Assembly (NCBI GenBank): GCA_964651535.1
Contig: CAZYYE010000002.1
Coordinates: forward strand, 186,001 to 250,000
DNA length: 64,000 bases
Direction of reading: 5' to 3'
Origin: Terrimesophilobacter sp964651535
GTDB lineage: Bacteria; Actinomycetota; Actinomycetes; Actinomycetales; Microbacteriaceae
Below, in pieces: positions 35,456 through 44,363 of this stretch; position 1 is the first letter of the stretch, and each line of letters begins with the position of its first letter. Below the pieces are notes generated by a model that was given only the letters and a program-made list of their open reading frames with translations, searched no databases and was not told where the DNA came from. Made by a program: the position numbers and the translations under genes.

Positions 35456-35690
35456 CGGTGTCTTTCCTCGTGCTGGGCGTCTGTGCGCTGTCTCAACACG
35501 AGGGCGACGGATGCCGCGGTACCACCTCGCTTGCCCGAACCGGTCGCTGCCGCCCCTGGCCACTCATTGCGGACGATGACGAGCCCAACCGTTCGGTTCT
35601 ACCAGGCGGTGTGCCCCGCCGTTCTTCCGAAAACTCCCCGGTGATGGCCGGATCAATGCTTCTTTGCCAAGGATACAGGGAGCGCAACCG
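35456..35690 (-). promoter_or_regulatory. T-box riboswitch, ileS leader (translational type)
   Basis: The conserved T-box AGGTGGTACCGCGG lies on the minus strand at 35527-35514. Upstream, 'GGCCATCACCGGGGAG' matches the ultrashort stem I of actinobacterial ileS leaders, with candidate specifier ATC at 35645-35643. Downstream, CCTCGTG (35503-35497) is complementary to CACGAGG (35472-35466), which contains the ileS Shine-Dalgarno, so uncharged tRNA-Ile should free the ribosome site. No terminator T-run is seen. Confidence 0.9.
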
Positions 35691-35740
35691 CATTCGCGCA
35701 TCCGCTGAGCAATTCACTGAGGGCTACGGTTGCTGCGGGC

Positions 35741-36760
35741 CTAGTGGCAAGTGTGCTTCTGGAGAAGTGCCGCAAGGACTCCGGCACCGGTTTTCGCGTC
35801 ATCGACGGTCACCACGAACCGCTTTCCGTTCGACTGCGTCACTTCGATTCCTTCGCCCGCGCGCAGGATGATTCCGCTGCGACCGTCGCCGGACCACCGC
35901 CAGCCCCATCCTCCGAATTCTCTCGTCGGATCGATGTCAACGACGGCGACTTCCGTGATCCTGTCCAGCGGGATGCGCCTTCGCGGCCAACCGAAAAGCC
36001 CCTTCACGATGAACCCCCGTCGATCAGCGGAGACCCGCCACCAGAAATTGGTCAGGGCGAGCACACTGACGAAAGCGACGATGGCCGCACCGAATACAAG
36101 CGAATTCGACGAGACGGTCACCGTCACGACAACGATCGTGAGCGCAACGAGGACGGCTAGCCCTGTCACGAGCAGCGGCGCGGCGCTGAGCTTCGCGGAT
36201 CGCGACCAGGACACTCGCTCATCCCCCTGCACGTCGATGGGCCGCGGCTCTGTCCCCTGGCTCGTCACCGACTCGCTCGCCGGCAACAGGAACCACGCAA
36301 CGGCGGCAAGGAAGAACGCGATCGCCGCACCGATCGCGAGCGATGGCCACACGTCGGGCGCGTCGCGCGCATCCGGAATCCCCCGCTGCAGCGCGACGCT
36401 CGCGGTGAACGCAACGGACAGGCCGATCCCGAACCAGACGCTCGTAACTTGCAGAAACTTTTGATTCCATGTCAGTTTGCCCGACGGCAGCGGCTTCCAC
36501 GACCACGCCACCGCGAAGGTGCTGAACATCGCCGTCAAGACGAGAGGGGCGAAGACGAACGGGACCGCCTCCCCGAATCCATCGGCGCCCGCACCGCTCC
36601 AGTGGATGGCTATCGGGTCGGGAAGTTCCGGCAGCCAGCTGACCATGAGGATCGTGGCGACAATGGCAACCGCGACGGGAAACACGCCGCCGATGGCAAT
36701 GACCCGAGCGCGGGACGGTGCGGCGAGCGACGTCACTTCCGGTTGGATGCTGTTCTTCAT
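35741..36760 (-). CDS. DUF1648 domain-containing membrane protein
   Basis: A 339-residue protein with about six helices. The DUF1648 motif is 'LPDPIAIHWSGAGADGFGE' near residue 47. The C-terminal 110 residues are soluble and end in a PH-like segment ('RRIPLDRITEVAVVDIDP', 'GIILRAGEGIEVTQSNGKRF'). The ATG overlaps the GntR stop as ATGA. The pairing with a YtrA-type GntR regulator resembles ytr/ybf-type membrane stress operons, but function is unknown. Confidence 0.8.
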   Translation of the reverse strand: MKNSIQPEVTSLAAPSRARVIAIGGVFPVAVAIVATILMVSWLPELPDPIAIHWSGAGADGFGEAVPFVFAPLVLTAMFSTFAVAWSWKPLPSGKLTWNQKFLQVTSVWFGIGLSVAFTASVALQRGIPDARDAPDVWPSLAIGAAIAFFLAAVAWFLLPASESVTSQGTEPRPIDVQGDERVSWSRSAKLSAAPLLVTGLAVLVALTIVVVTVTVSSNSLVFGAAIVAFVSVLALTNFWWRVSADRRGFIVKGLFGWPRRRIPLDRITEVAVVDIDPTREFGGWGWRWSGDGRSGIILRAGEGIEVTQSNGKRFVVTVDDAKTGAGVLAALLQKHTCH

Positions 36761-37110
36761 TGGTATGTCTCTCTGATCAGCGCGGCGAGCGCGGTGGGCG
36801 AGATTGCGAGTTTGCGCGCTTCGTCGATGACCTTCGCGACCGCCTGGTTGAGGGCTTCGTAGTCTCCCGCGATGCGCCCCGTCACTATCGCGCCCCGGCC
36901 GGGCCTCAATTCGATAAGGCCCTCATCGCGCAGCATCTGGTACGCGCGCAGCACGGTGTGCACGTTGATGTCGAGGGAGGCCGCGAGCTCGCGCGCGGAC
37001 GGGAGCCGCTCACCGACGGCGAGGGTTCCCGCGATCGCGGACGCGCGCAGGCTCCCGGCAATCTGGTCGAACAGCGCGATGCCGGAGGCCGGGTCGATTC
37101 GGATGAGCAC
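36757..37110 (-). CDS. GntR-family regulator, YtrA type
   Basis: A 117-residue protein: a winged HTH (about 10-75) with 'SIAGTLAVGERLPSARELAA'-like GntR signature followed by 'LDINVHTVLRAYQMLRDEGL', and a short helical effector tail. The small size fits YtrA-subfamily regulators that control downstream transporter or membrane genes. It forms a coupled operon with the DUF1648 gene and is 9 bp downstream of the TetR gene. Confidence 0.9.
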   Translation of the reverse strand: MLIRIDPASGIALFDQIAGSLRASAIAGTLAVGERLPSARELAASLDINVHTVLRAYQMLRDEGLIELRPGRGAIVTGRIAGDYEALNQAVAKVIDEARKLAISPTALAALIRETYQ

Positions 37111-37119
37111 GAGTCAAGT

Positions 37120-37692
37120 CTATTGTTCTAATTGCACTAGCGCAAGTGCATCACGAAGGTACTCCGCGAGCGTTCGTCTTCCGATGCCGCCCATGATCCA
37201 TGCACCCCAGGCCGCGATGATGGCACCGGCGAGGGTATTCGCTCGCACGTTCAGCTCGAGCGAGTGCCGATCCTCGCCCGCCTCCCCGGCGAGCGCACCA
37301 CGGATCAGTTCAGCGACCCTGGCGACGCGGGCGAGGCCGGAGGCGACGAGCTCGTCACGCGTCCCCATGACATCAGATTGCGTGACCGCAAGCGGCACGG
37401 TTTCGGTCCCGACCTCGGAACCAACGCGCGCAATTGCGTCGATGACGGTCATCCCCGACGCGAGACAGGCGGCGAACCGGGCGATTGCCCGATCGGCGTC
37501 GATCCACAGCAGATCGCTCTTTGATCCGAAGTAGTTGAAGAACGTTGCACGGCTAACGCCCGCCCGCTGCGTAATCTCCTCGATCGTCGTTCCCGCATAA
37601 CTCTGCTCGAGGAACAACTCGGCCGCGGCCTCTTCGATGGTGTCTCGGGACGAGGCCCGGGGCCTGCCCACCGATCCGGGTTCGCGCGTCAT
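37120..37692 (-). CDS. TetR-family transcriptional regulator
   Basis: A 190-residue regulator. The N-terminal HTH is 'TTIEEITQRAGVSRATFFNYF' in two pieces around residues 35-55; the rest is a helical ligand domain. It is divergent from the MHS transporter across 73 bp, the classic repressor-transporter arrangement. That gap has TTGT(N10)ACAA at about 37714-37731, a weak operator candidate. Confidence 0.9.
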   Translation of the reverse strand: MTREPGSVGRPRASSRDTIEEAAAELFLEQSYAGTTIEEITQRAGVSRATFFNYFGSKSDLLWIDADRAIARFAACLASGMTVIDAIARVGSEVGTETVPLAVTQSDVMGTRDELVASGLARVARVAELIRGALAGEAGEDRHSLELNVRANTLAGAIIAAWGAWIMGGIGRRTLAEYLRDALALVQLEQ

Positions 37693-37765
37693 GCGATCCT
37701 CCCACTAGGATTCATTTTTGTACTCAGTCCAACAACCCTCTCATTTTCGATAAGAAGGATGCAGC

Positions 37766-39088
37766 GTGACCGCGACAGACCTCGACCCCATCGTTGTACC
37801 ACCATCCAACCGCAAGGTCGCGAGAAAGGTTGTCATCGCGTCCTTCGTCGGCACCTCGCTCGAGTCCTACGACTTTTACGTGTTTGCGTACTTCAGCGCC
37901 ATTTTCAGCGCGCCGCTCTTTTTCCCGGAGCAGGACCTGGCGGCCGGAACGATCCTCTCGTTCCTCCTGCTCGCCATGTCCTACCTCGTTCGGCCCCTCG
38001 GAGCGGTCATCTTCGGCCACCTCGGCGACCGCATTGGGCGCAAGCGCACGCTCCTGTGGACCATCGGGATCATGGGCCTTGCCACAGGGACAATAGGACT
38101 CCTCCCCGATTTCTCGCAACTGGGCATCCTCGCGCCCGTCGTGCTCGCGGTGCTGCGGGTGATTCAGGGGCTCTCTCTCGGTGGCGAATGGGGCGGCTCC
38201 ATTCTCCTTGCCACCGAGCACGCCGAGTATCGCAGGCGCGGGTTCTATGCCGCGCTGCCCCAGCTCGGATCACCCGTCGGCACGATTCTCACCGGCGCAT
38301 TGTTCCTCTTCCTGACGTTTGCGCTCAGCAACGAGGACATGCTCGCCTGGGGTTGGCGCCTTCCATTCCTGCTCGCGTTCCCGCTGCTCGGGGTGTCGCT
38401 CTACCTGAGGCTTGCCATCGAGGAGACGCCGGTCTTCACGACTCTCGTGACGACAAATCGCCGCGCGCGCATTCCAGTCCTCGATGTGTTCCGCTCGCAC
38501 CCCTTTGCCGTCGTCGTCGCAATTTGCGCCGCGCTCCTGGGCATCGGTTCGTACTCGCTCATGAATACGTACACGCTCGCATACGGCGTGACAACTCTGG
38601 GGTTCTCGTACCAGGAACTGTTTCAGGCCACCCTCATCGGCAGCCTCCTGCAACTCGTCACGATTCCGCTTTTCGGCGTGCTTGCGAACCGGATCGGATC
38701 TGCGAGAGTGGTTGCGATCGGAGCGTTCGGCACGCTGCTCATCACGTTCCCCCTGTACTGGATGCTGCAGTTCGCGACGTTCCCCATCCTCGTCGGAACC
38801 ATGATCGTTGGCGGCATCCTTCCCACGCTCGCGTGGGCAGGGCTCGGCGGACTCATGTCCGACCTGTTCTCCGGGCCCGTGCGGTACAGCGCGCTGTCCA
38901 TCGCCTACAGTGTTGCCGCAGTGCTTTCGGGTCTCATACCGCTGGCAACACAGGCCCTCGCGAACGTGACGGATTCCGCGTGGTGGCATCCGGGAATCGT
39001 GCTTGCCGCGCTTTCCGCACTGACTCTTGCAGCGTCCATTATTGCGCAGCGCATCCGCGTCCACGACGAGGTCCATGCCCCGTCGTAA
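37766..39088 (+). CDS. MFS transporter, metabolite:H+ symporter (MHS) family
   Basis: A 440-residue 12-helix transporter. 'ASFVGTSLESYDFYVFAY' and 'GHLGDRIGRKRTLLWTIGIM' are MHS signatures, as is 'LSLGGEWGGSILLATEHA'. Family members (ProP, ShiA, KgtP) import osmolytes, shikimate or dicarboxylates with protons; the substrate here is unknown. GTG 37766 is preceded by GAAGGA. Probably repressed by the divergent TetR. Confidence 0.92.
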   Translation: MTATDLDPIVVPPSNRKVARKVVIASFVGTSLESYDFYVFAYFSAIFSAPLFFPEQDLAAGTILSFLLLAMSYLVRPLGAVIFGHLGDRIGRKRTLLWTIGIMGLATGTIGLLPDFSQLGILAPVVLAVLRVIQGLSLGGEWGGSILLATEHAEYRRRGFYAALPQLGSPVGTILTGALFLFLTFALSNEDMLAWGWRLPFLLAFPLLGVSLYLRLAIEETPVFTTLVTTNRRARIPVLDVFRSHPFAVVVAICAALLGIGSYSLMNTYTLAYGVTTLGFSYQELFQATLIGSLLQLVTIPLFGVLANRIGSARVVAIGAFGTLLITFPLYWMLQFATFPILVGTMIVGGILPTLAWAGLGGLMSDLFSGPVRYSALSIAYSVAAVLSGLIPLATQALANVTDSAWWHPGIVLAALSALTLAASIIAQRIRVHDEVHAPS

Positions 39089-39207
39089 CGAGATTCACCC
39101 CGCGGTCCGATGCGGGAAATTTGGCACTGGTGCGCCGGTCGCGCGCGCACCTATGATTTCCCACGAACATCGTTCGTGCCAGCATTCACTGACAGTTCGG
39201 GGACATC

Positions 39208-39861
39208 ATGAGCGACGACACTCCCACCGTCCGATTCGAGCAAGCCGAACCGAATGGCGGTGGGGAAGACGGTGGAAAGAAGTCGAAGGCTCTGCTCATC
39301 GCGCTCTCCATCGTGGGCGGAATTCTGCTCCTCGCCGTCGTTGTGCTCCTCACGCTCCTCTTTTCGCGCGGAATGGGTACACCCGCAGCAGCCCCGGGCA
39401 GCGGACCCAGCGGTTCGGCAACGCCCAGCGCAACGGCCAGCGAGACCCCGAGTGCAAGCCCGAGCGACACTCCGAGCGCTGCCCCGAGCGAATCGCCGAG
39501 CTCCAGCCCCAGCGCACCGCCGAGCAACAAGACGGCAATCGACCAGTTCACGGTCAGCCCGACGACCGTCACGTGCAACAACAGCGCACCGGGCGGTCCA
39601 TTCCCTCTGTACATCAAGTTCACGTGGAGGACGTCCAACGTGACGCAAATCGGGTTCGGGGTTGCGACGGATGACGGAATCAATCAAGGAATGGGCTGGA
39701 ATCTGCCCACCAATGGCAACAGCGACGACAATTTTCCCCCAGGAAACAGCCCGTACGAATTCCCGTGCCCATCGGCGAGCCAGACCTACACGCTGACCGT
39801 GATCGGGCCCGATGGCAAGGTCTCCAAGAAGGTCACCGTCACGAACAACGGCGACCACTAA
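39208..39861 (+). CDS. Membrane-anchored protein with Ser/Pro linker and Ig-like domain (copy 1)
   Basis: A 217-residue protein: cytoplasmic N-terminus (1-28), one TM helix ('LLIALSIVGGILLLAVVVLL'), then a low-complexity SATPSA/PSxTPS linker (about 58-105). The outer domain of about 105 residues has two cysteines ('TTVTCNN' and 'YEFPCPSAS') and ends in 'YTLTVIGPDGKVSKKVTV', a beta-sandwich-like pattern. Its partner 29 bp downstream has the same architecture. Family not recognised. Confidence 0.7.
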   Translation: MSDDTPTVRFEQAEPNGGGEDGGKKSKALLIALSIVGGILLLAVVVLLTLLFSRGMGTPAAAPGSGPSGSATPSATASETPSASPSDTPSAAPSESPSSSPSAPPSNKTAIDQFTVSPTTVTCNNSAPGGPFPLYIKFTWRTSNVTQIGFGVATDDGINQGMGWNLPTNGNSDDNFPPGNSPYEFPCPSASQTYTLTVIGPDGKVSKKVTVTNNGDH

Positions 39862-39889
39862 CGCAGCCAACCGAGCCAGAGGAGTCGAC

Positions 39890-40456
39890 ATGTCCGTCCC
39901 ATCGGGGTCGTCCGCCGCAAACAGGAAACTTCTCATTGCCCTCGTCTCGGTTGTCGGCGTACTCCTGCTCGCCCTCGTCGCGGTCATCTTCCTCATGATC
40001 GGGCAAGGGCTCGGCGGCCAGCCCGCGGGGGCACCCGTCACTCCCGGCTCGCCGTCCGCATCCGCAAGTGAGCCACCCAGCGAGGCGCCGAGCGCGAGCC
40101 CATCCGGCGAGGCGGCCCCTCCCGCGGACACGACGACGCGGTTTACGAGCTTCTCTGCGCCAACAACCGTGCGGTGCGATCCGGGGGACGAGGACAACCA
40201 GCCGCCGAAGCCGACGCTCATGGTCTCCTGGGCGAGCACGAACGCGGTTGAAGCGTGGTACTCCCCCGGCAACCAGGATGCCAAGAACAAGAACTACATG
40301 CGGATCCCGTTGAGCGGCACCCAGGACGATTTCACGGACGAGCACTTGTTTCCGTGCTTCGACCAGGGCCCTTCGCGCGACTACACGATCACGCTCGTCG
40401 GCCCGAAAGGCGAACACGTCAGCAGAACCTGGACGGTGACCGACCTCAGTCGGTAG
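39890..40456 (+). CDS. Membrane-anchored protein with Ser/Pro linker and Ig-like domain (copy 2)
   Basis: A 188-residue protein with an AGAGGAG Shine-Dalgarno. It has a TM helix ('LLIALVSVVGVLLLALVAVI'), a shorter Pro/Ser/Ala linker, and an outer domain with 'TTVRCDPG', 'HLFPCFDQ' and 'RDYTITLVGPKGEHVSRTW'. The cysteine spacing and end pattern match copy 1, though overall identity is low, so this is an old tandem duplication. Probably cotranscribed with copy 1. Confidence 0.72.
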   Translation: MSVPSGSSAANRKLLIALVSVVGVLLLALVAVIFLMIGQGLGGQPAGAPVTPGSPSASASEPPSEAPSASPSGEAAPPADTTTRFTSFSAPTTVRCDPGDEDNQPPKPTLMVSWASTNAVEAWYSPGNQDAKNKNYMRIPLSGTQDDFTDEHLFPCFDQGPSRDYTITLVGPKGEHVSRTWTVTDLSR

Positions 40457-40570
40457 CGTCAGTACTCTCCGAACGCAGCGCGGAATGCTCCGGTAGCATG
40501 GGGACACAACCCACACTCAGGCACCTCAGCACGTGACACGGTGCCGCACATAGCGAAACCGGAGTACGTC

Positions 40571-43144
40571 ATGGCCGCGAGCCTTCCCGACAAGCCCATC
40601 CTCGAAGGACTTGAAAGCAAGTGGGGTGACCGATGGGAATCAGACGGCACCTACCGGTTCGACCGAGCAGCAGCCCTCAACCATCCGACGCCGCGCGAGA
40701 ACCTGTACTCGATCGATTCACCGCCGCCGACCGCATCCGGTTCGCTGCACATCGGCCACGTGTTCAGTTACACGCACATGGATCTCGCTGCGCGCTACCA
40801 GCGGATGCGTGGAAAAAGCCTCTTCTACCCGATGGGTTGGGACGATAACGGCCTCCCCACGGAGCGCCGAGTGCAGAACTACTACGGCGTGCGCTGCGAT
40901 CCGACGCTGCCCTACGACCCCGACTTCACTCCGCCGTTCGAGGGCGGAGACAACAAGAGCTCCAAAGCTGCCGACCAGAAGCCGATCAGCCGCCGCAACT
41001 TCATCGAACTGTGCGAAACCCTCACGGTCGAGGACGAGGTGCAGTTCGAAGCGGTTTGGCGCGCGCTCGGCCTCTCCGTGGACTGGACTCAGACGTATCG
41101 CACGATCGGCCCTGAGGCGCAAACCGCTGCGCAACGCGCCTTCCTGCGCAACCTGGCCCGTGGCGAGGCCTATCGCGCAGAAGCTCCCACGCTGTGGGAT
41201 GTGTCGTTCCGCACCGCTGTCGCGCAGGCCGAACTTGAAGACAAGGACATGCCGGCGGCATTCCATCGGGTCGCCTTCCGCAAGCCGGACGGCACGTCCG
41301 TGCACATCGAGACGACACGGCCCGAATTGTTGCCCGCGTGCGTAGCGCTCGTGGCGCATCCGGATGACGAGCGCTACAAGCCGTTGTTCGGCACAACCGT
41401 TCGCACTCCGATTTTTGACGTGGAAGTACCCGTCGTCGCGCATCGCCTCGCCCAGCAGGACAAGGGCTCCGGCATCGCGATGATCTGCACGTTCGGCGAC
41501 GTCACAGACGTGGTGTGGTGGCGCGAGTTCGACTTGCCCAATCGCACGATCATCGGTCGAGACGGCCGTGTCGTCGCCGACGCGCCGGATGCAATCTCGA
41601 CGGAATCCGGGAGAGGCGCCTTCGCCGAGTTGGCCGGCAAGACCGTCTTCAGCGCGAAAGCGCGCATGGTTGAGCTTCTCCGAGAAAGCGGCGACCTCGA
41701 TGGGGAACCGAAGCCCATCACCCATGTGGTGAAATTCTACGAGAAAGGCGACAAGCCGCTGGAGATCGTGAGCACCCTGCAGTGGTACATCACGAATGGC
41801 GCGCGGGACGAAAAGCTCCGCGATACCCTGCTGGAACGCGGCCGCGAAGTGAACTTCGTGCCGGACTTCATGAGGGTGCGCTACGAGAACTGGGTCGGCG
41901 GGCTCACCGGCGACTGGCTCATTTCCCGCCAACGCTTTTTCGGTGTGCCCATTCCGGTGTGGTACGAACTTGATGAGAATGGCGAGCAGGGTGCGGTGAT
42001 ACCGGCAGCCGAGGACTCGCTCCCTGTCGACCCGTCATCGGACACTGCTCCGGGCTTCGAGGAAAGCCAGCGCGGACAGCCAGGCGGATTCGTCGGCGAA
42101 CTGGACATCATGGACACCTGGGCCACCTCCTCGCTCACGCCTCAAATCGCGGGTGGCTGGGAACGCGACCCTGAGCTGTTCGACCTCGTGTTCCCGTACG
42201 ATTTGCGCAGCCAGGGCCAGGACATCATCCGCACGTGGCTGTTCTCGACCCTGCTGCGGGCAGAACTCGAGCACGGCGTCGTTCCCTGGAAGAACGCCGG
42301 GCTCAGCGGATTCATCGTCGACCCGGATCGCAAGAAAATGTCCAAGTCGAAGGGCAACGTCATCACCCCGGCCGCGATGCTCGAGGAGCACGGTTCCGAC
42401 GCTGTCCGATACTGGGCCGCGTCGTCCCGGCTCGGCACGGATGCCGCATTCGACCCGCAGAACCCGAAGCAGATCAAGATCGGGCGGCGGCTTGCCATCA
42501 AGATTCTCAACGCCTCGAAGTTCGTGTACTCCTTTGACGCGCCGGACCCGGTTGACATCGGCGTGGTCACGAACCCTCTCGACATCGACATGCTGGCCGA
42601 GTTGGGCGCGATTGTGGAAACCGCGACGAAGGCGTACGACGAGTACGACCATGCACGCGCTCTCGAATCGACAGAGCACTTCTTTTGGACGTTTTGCGAC
42701 GATTACCTAGAGGTCGTGAAGGAGCGCGCTTACGGCGGGTCGACGCCGGAGGGACAGGTGTCCGCGGTCGCTGCGTTGCGCATCGCCGTTGATATCCAGT
42801 TGCGGCTGCTTGCTCCCGTCATCGCCTTCGCGACGGAAGAAGTGTGGTCGTGGACCCACGACGGCTCAGTGCACACGGCCCCGTGGCCCACGCCTCCCGT
42901 TGCCGCGGCTCCGACCGGCCTTCTCGGGCTCGTGAGCGACGCGCTCATCGGCATCCGACGTGCGAAAACGGACGCAAAAGCTTCGCAGAAGACGGAGGTG
43001 GCGTCGGCCACGATCGCCGGGCCGGCTCTGTTGCAGGATGCCGGCGAGGACTTGCGCGCAGTGGGCAGAATTTCAGAACTCTCGTTCACGAAGGCGGATG
43101 AAGTCGCCATTGCAGAAATTGTCCTCGCGGAAGGCGCGGAATAG
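40571..43144 (+). CDS. valS: Valine-tRNA ligase, short (Rickettsia/actinobacterial type 2) form
   Basis: An 857-residue class Ia synthetase. HIGH is in 'TASGSLHIGHVFSYTHMD', KMSKS in 'DRKKMSKSKGNVITP', and 'GWDDNGLPTERRVQNYYG' marks the ValS group. No C-terminal coiled-coil arm typical of E. coli ValS is seen. ATG 40571 has GGAG 7 bases upstream; a GTG at 40541 in frame is the alternative. It lies apart from ileS on the opposite strand. No T-box is seen. Confidence 0.96.
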   Translation: MAASLPDKPILEGLESKWGDRWESDGTYRFDRAAALNHPTPRENLYSIDSPPPTASGSLHIGHVFSYTHMDLAARYQRMRGKSLFYPMGWDDNGLPTERRVQNYYGVRCDPTLPYDPDFTPPFEGGDNKSSKAADQKPISRRNFIELCETLTVEDEVQFEAVWRALGLSVDWTQTYRTIGPEAQTAAQRAFLRNLARGEAYRAEAPTLWDVSFRTAVAQAELEDKDMPAAFHRVAFRKPDGTSVHIETTRPELLPACVALVAHPDDERYKPLFGTTVRTPIFDVEVPVVAHRLAQQDKGSGIAMICTFGDVTDVVWWREFDLPNRTIIGRDGRVVADAPDAISTESGRGAFAELAGKTVFSAKARMVELLRESGDLDGEPKPITHVVKFYEKGDKPLEIVSTLQWYITNGARDEKLRDTLLERGREVNFVPDFMRVRYENWVGGLTGDWLISRQRFFGVPIPVWYELDENGEQGAVIPAAEDSLPVDPSSDTAPGFEESQRGQPGGFVGELDIMDTWATSSLTPQIAGGWERDPELFDLVFPYDLRSQGQDIIRTWLFSTLLRAELEHGVVPWKNAGLSGFIVDPDRKKMSKSKGNVITPAAMLEEHGSDAVRYWAASSRLGTDAAFDPQNPKQIKIGRRLAIKILNASKFVYSFDAPDPVDIGVVTNPLDIDMLAELGAIVETATKAYDEYDHARALESTEHFFWTFCDDYLEVVKERAYGGSTPEGQVSAVAALRIAVDIQLRLLAPVIAFATEEVWSWTHDGSVHTAPWPTPPVAAAPTGLLGLVSDALIGIRRAKTDAKASQKTEVASATIAGPALLQDAGEDLRAVGRISELSFTKADEVAIAEIVLAEGAE

Positions 43145-43425
43145 TGCAACTGGGGACACGGTGGGCACCGGGAGAGACACCCCCAGCGCGACTTCCCGAA
43201 GTCGTCGTGGCTGCGATCCGCGACGTTGAGCAATCGCACGGTGCGACTCTCGCCCAGTCCGGGCGGCGCTGGACGCTGACCTGGCTTGAGGGCCGGCCGG
43301 TTGTTGAACTGGATCCCGACACTGGCTCTGGCACCGTGACGACGATTTCCGTCGCGCCGGGCGAGGGCAAAGCTACGATTAGGTCAGGCGACCCCGACGA
43401 AGAGTGGATTGAGGAAGAGCTCTAG
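43144..43425 (+). CDS. Small conserved-looking protein coupled to valS
   Basis: A 93-residue acidic protein from GTG 43144, overlapping the valS stop by one base (TAGTG). It has 'ARLPEVVVAAIRDVEQSHG' then a probable beta sheet ('RRWTLTWLEGRPVVELD') and ends 'DEEWIEEEL'. No TM or signal. I do not recognise the family; the tight coupling with valS supports it being real. Confidence 0.65.
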   Translation: MQLGTRWAPGETPPARLPEVVVAAIRDVEQSHGATLAQSGRRWTLTWLEGRPVVELDPDTGSGTVTTISVAPGEGKATIRSGDPDEEWIEEEL

Positions 43426-43455
43426 GTAGCTGCACCCCACGCTTCGTCGGGGTCG
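43389..43455. terminator. Long inverted repeat at the valS operon end
   Basis: CGACCCCGACGAAG at 43389-43402 is perfectly complementary to CTTCGTCGGGGTCG at 43442-43455, with a 39-nt loop. The left arm lies inside the last codons of the coupled ORF. It sits between convergent genes and may end transcription from both sides, though no T-run follows. Confidence 0.45.
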
Positions 43456-43479
43456 AGTCTGTTCAGACCGGCCGACGGG

Positions 43480-43725
43480 TCAGAGCCCGAGCCGCTGGGT
43501 GAGGCGGAGCGCTGCCGCCTCGCGATGCTGCTGGGAAGCCCATGCCTGACGGCGGCGGGTGTGTTCGGCGTGGTTCAGCGTGGCGCGTGCTTCACGGTCA
43601 TGGGACCACTTGAGCATGGCCACGGCGACGTTCGCCACGACACCGTCGACAGCGTGGATATAGCTGCTCTTGGGCATCGGCTGGTCGTGCCGGTGAATGG
43701 TCGGTATTGGGGCGGTCATAGTCAT
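43480..43725 (-). CDS. Small protein of unknown function coupled to an HTH regulator
   Basis: An 81-residue protein whose ATG overlaps the regulator stop as ATGA. It has 'AVDGVVANVAVAMLKWSHDR' and a basic helical tail rich in Arg/His/Gln ('EHTRRRQAWASQQHREAAAL'). It could be a partner of the regulator. No known domain. Confidence 0.6.
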   Translation of the reverse strand: MTMTAPIPTIHRHDQPMPKSSYIHAVDGVVANVAVAMLKWSHDREARATLNHAEHTRRRQAWASQQHREAAALRLTQRLGL

Positions 43726-44363
43726 GATTCGGTACCTTCTTCGTGCATGTCGTTGAGGGGGATTTCTTCGCCGTCGATGACGGGGAAAGCATGGAACTGG
43801 ATTTGAACCGGGCGGGATCCTGGGGTGCGCTGGTCGCGATGTTGTTCGGCGAACTCGGCGACCATGGACATGTAACGCTCCGCGAACTCCCCCAATTCCT
43901 CCGCGGTGACGAATACGTTCGTGAGGCTCACGACGCTCGCATCGATCCACTGCGGGGCGAGTTCGTCGTATCCGCGTTCCATGAATTCGGCGAGCGTGCG
44001 CTCCCGGTTGCTGGACCATTCGCGCATGACGAGCTGGCTCGCCTCGCGCCCGGCCAGAGTTTCCTTCATCTCGGCCGAGCCGAGGGTGATTCCACCTGGC
44101 GTGCGTTCCCACCAGCGTTCGCGCCCGACTCCCCTGCCCTCGACTTCGCGCACGAATCCGTGCTTTTCGAGTTGGCGGAGGTGGTAGCTCGTGGCGCCGC
44201 TGGACTCCCCGAGCCGTTCGGCGAGCCCGCTGGCGGTGAACTCTCCATACGTTGAGAGCGCGTCGAAGATCTTGACCCGTAGCGGATGCGCCAGGGCCTT
44301 GAGGGATTCGAGGTCGATCGTGCGTTCCCGCAGAATCGGCCTCTGATCGTCGCTGTTGCTCAC
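43722..44363 (-). CDS. ArsR-like winged-helix transcriptional regulator
   Basis: A 213-residue regulator. The HTH is 'IDLESLKALAHPLRVKIFDA' then 'SGLAERLGESSGATSYHLRQ' and 'KHGFVREVEGRG' (the wing), all within the first 90 residues. The C-terminal half is a helical effector domain. GTG 44363 is likely; an ATG at 44399 would place the N-terminus inside the operator repeats. No Shine-Dalgarno is seen, so the mRNA may be leaderless. The 14-bp repeats immediately upstream suggest autoregulation. Confidence 0.85.
   Translation of the reverse strand: MSNSDDQRPILRERTIDLESLKALAHPLRVKIFDALSTYGEFTASGLAERLGESSGATSYHLRQLEKHGFVREVEGRGVGRERWWERTPGGITLGSAEMKETLAGREASQLVMREWSSNRERTLAEFMERGYDELAPQWIDASVVSLTNVFVTAEELGEFAERYMSMVAEFAEQHRDQRTPGSRPVQIQFHAFPVIDGEEIPLNDMHEEGTES

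Noticed and set aside
31766..35644. A 1292-codon plus-strand open frame opposite ileS
   Set aside because: It is the antisense shadow of ileS and the T-box leader; composition is Arg/His/Asp-rich with no domain, and the ileS frame has full HIGH/KMSKS motifs.
39361..39540. Ser/Pro repeat region considered as a CRISPR-like or tandem DNA repeat
   Set aside because: The repetition is at codon level (AGC/CCG-rich linker) without regular spacing; it is a low-complexity protein linker.
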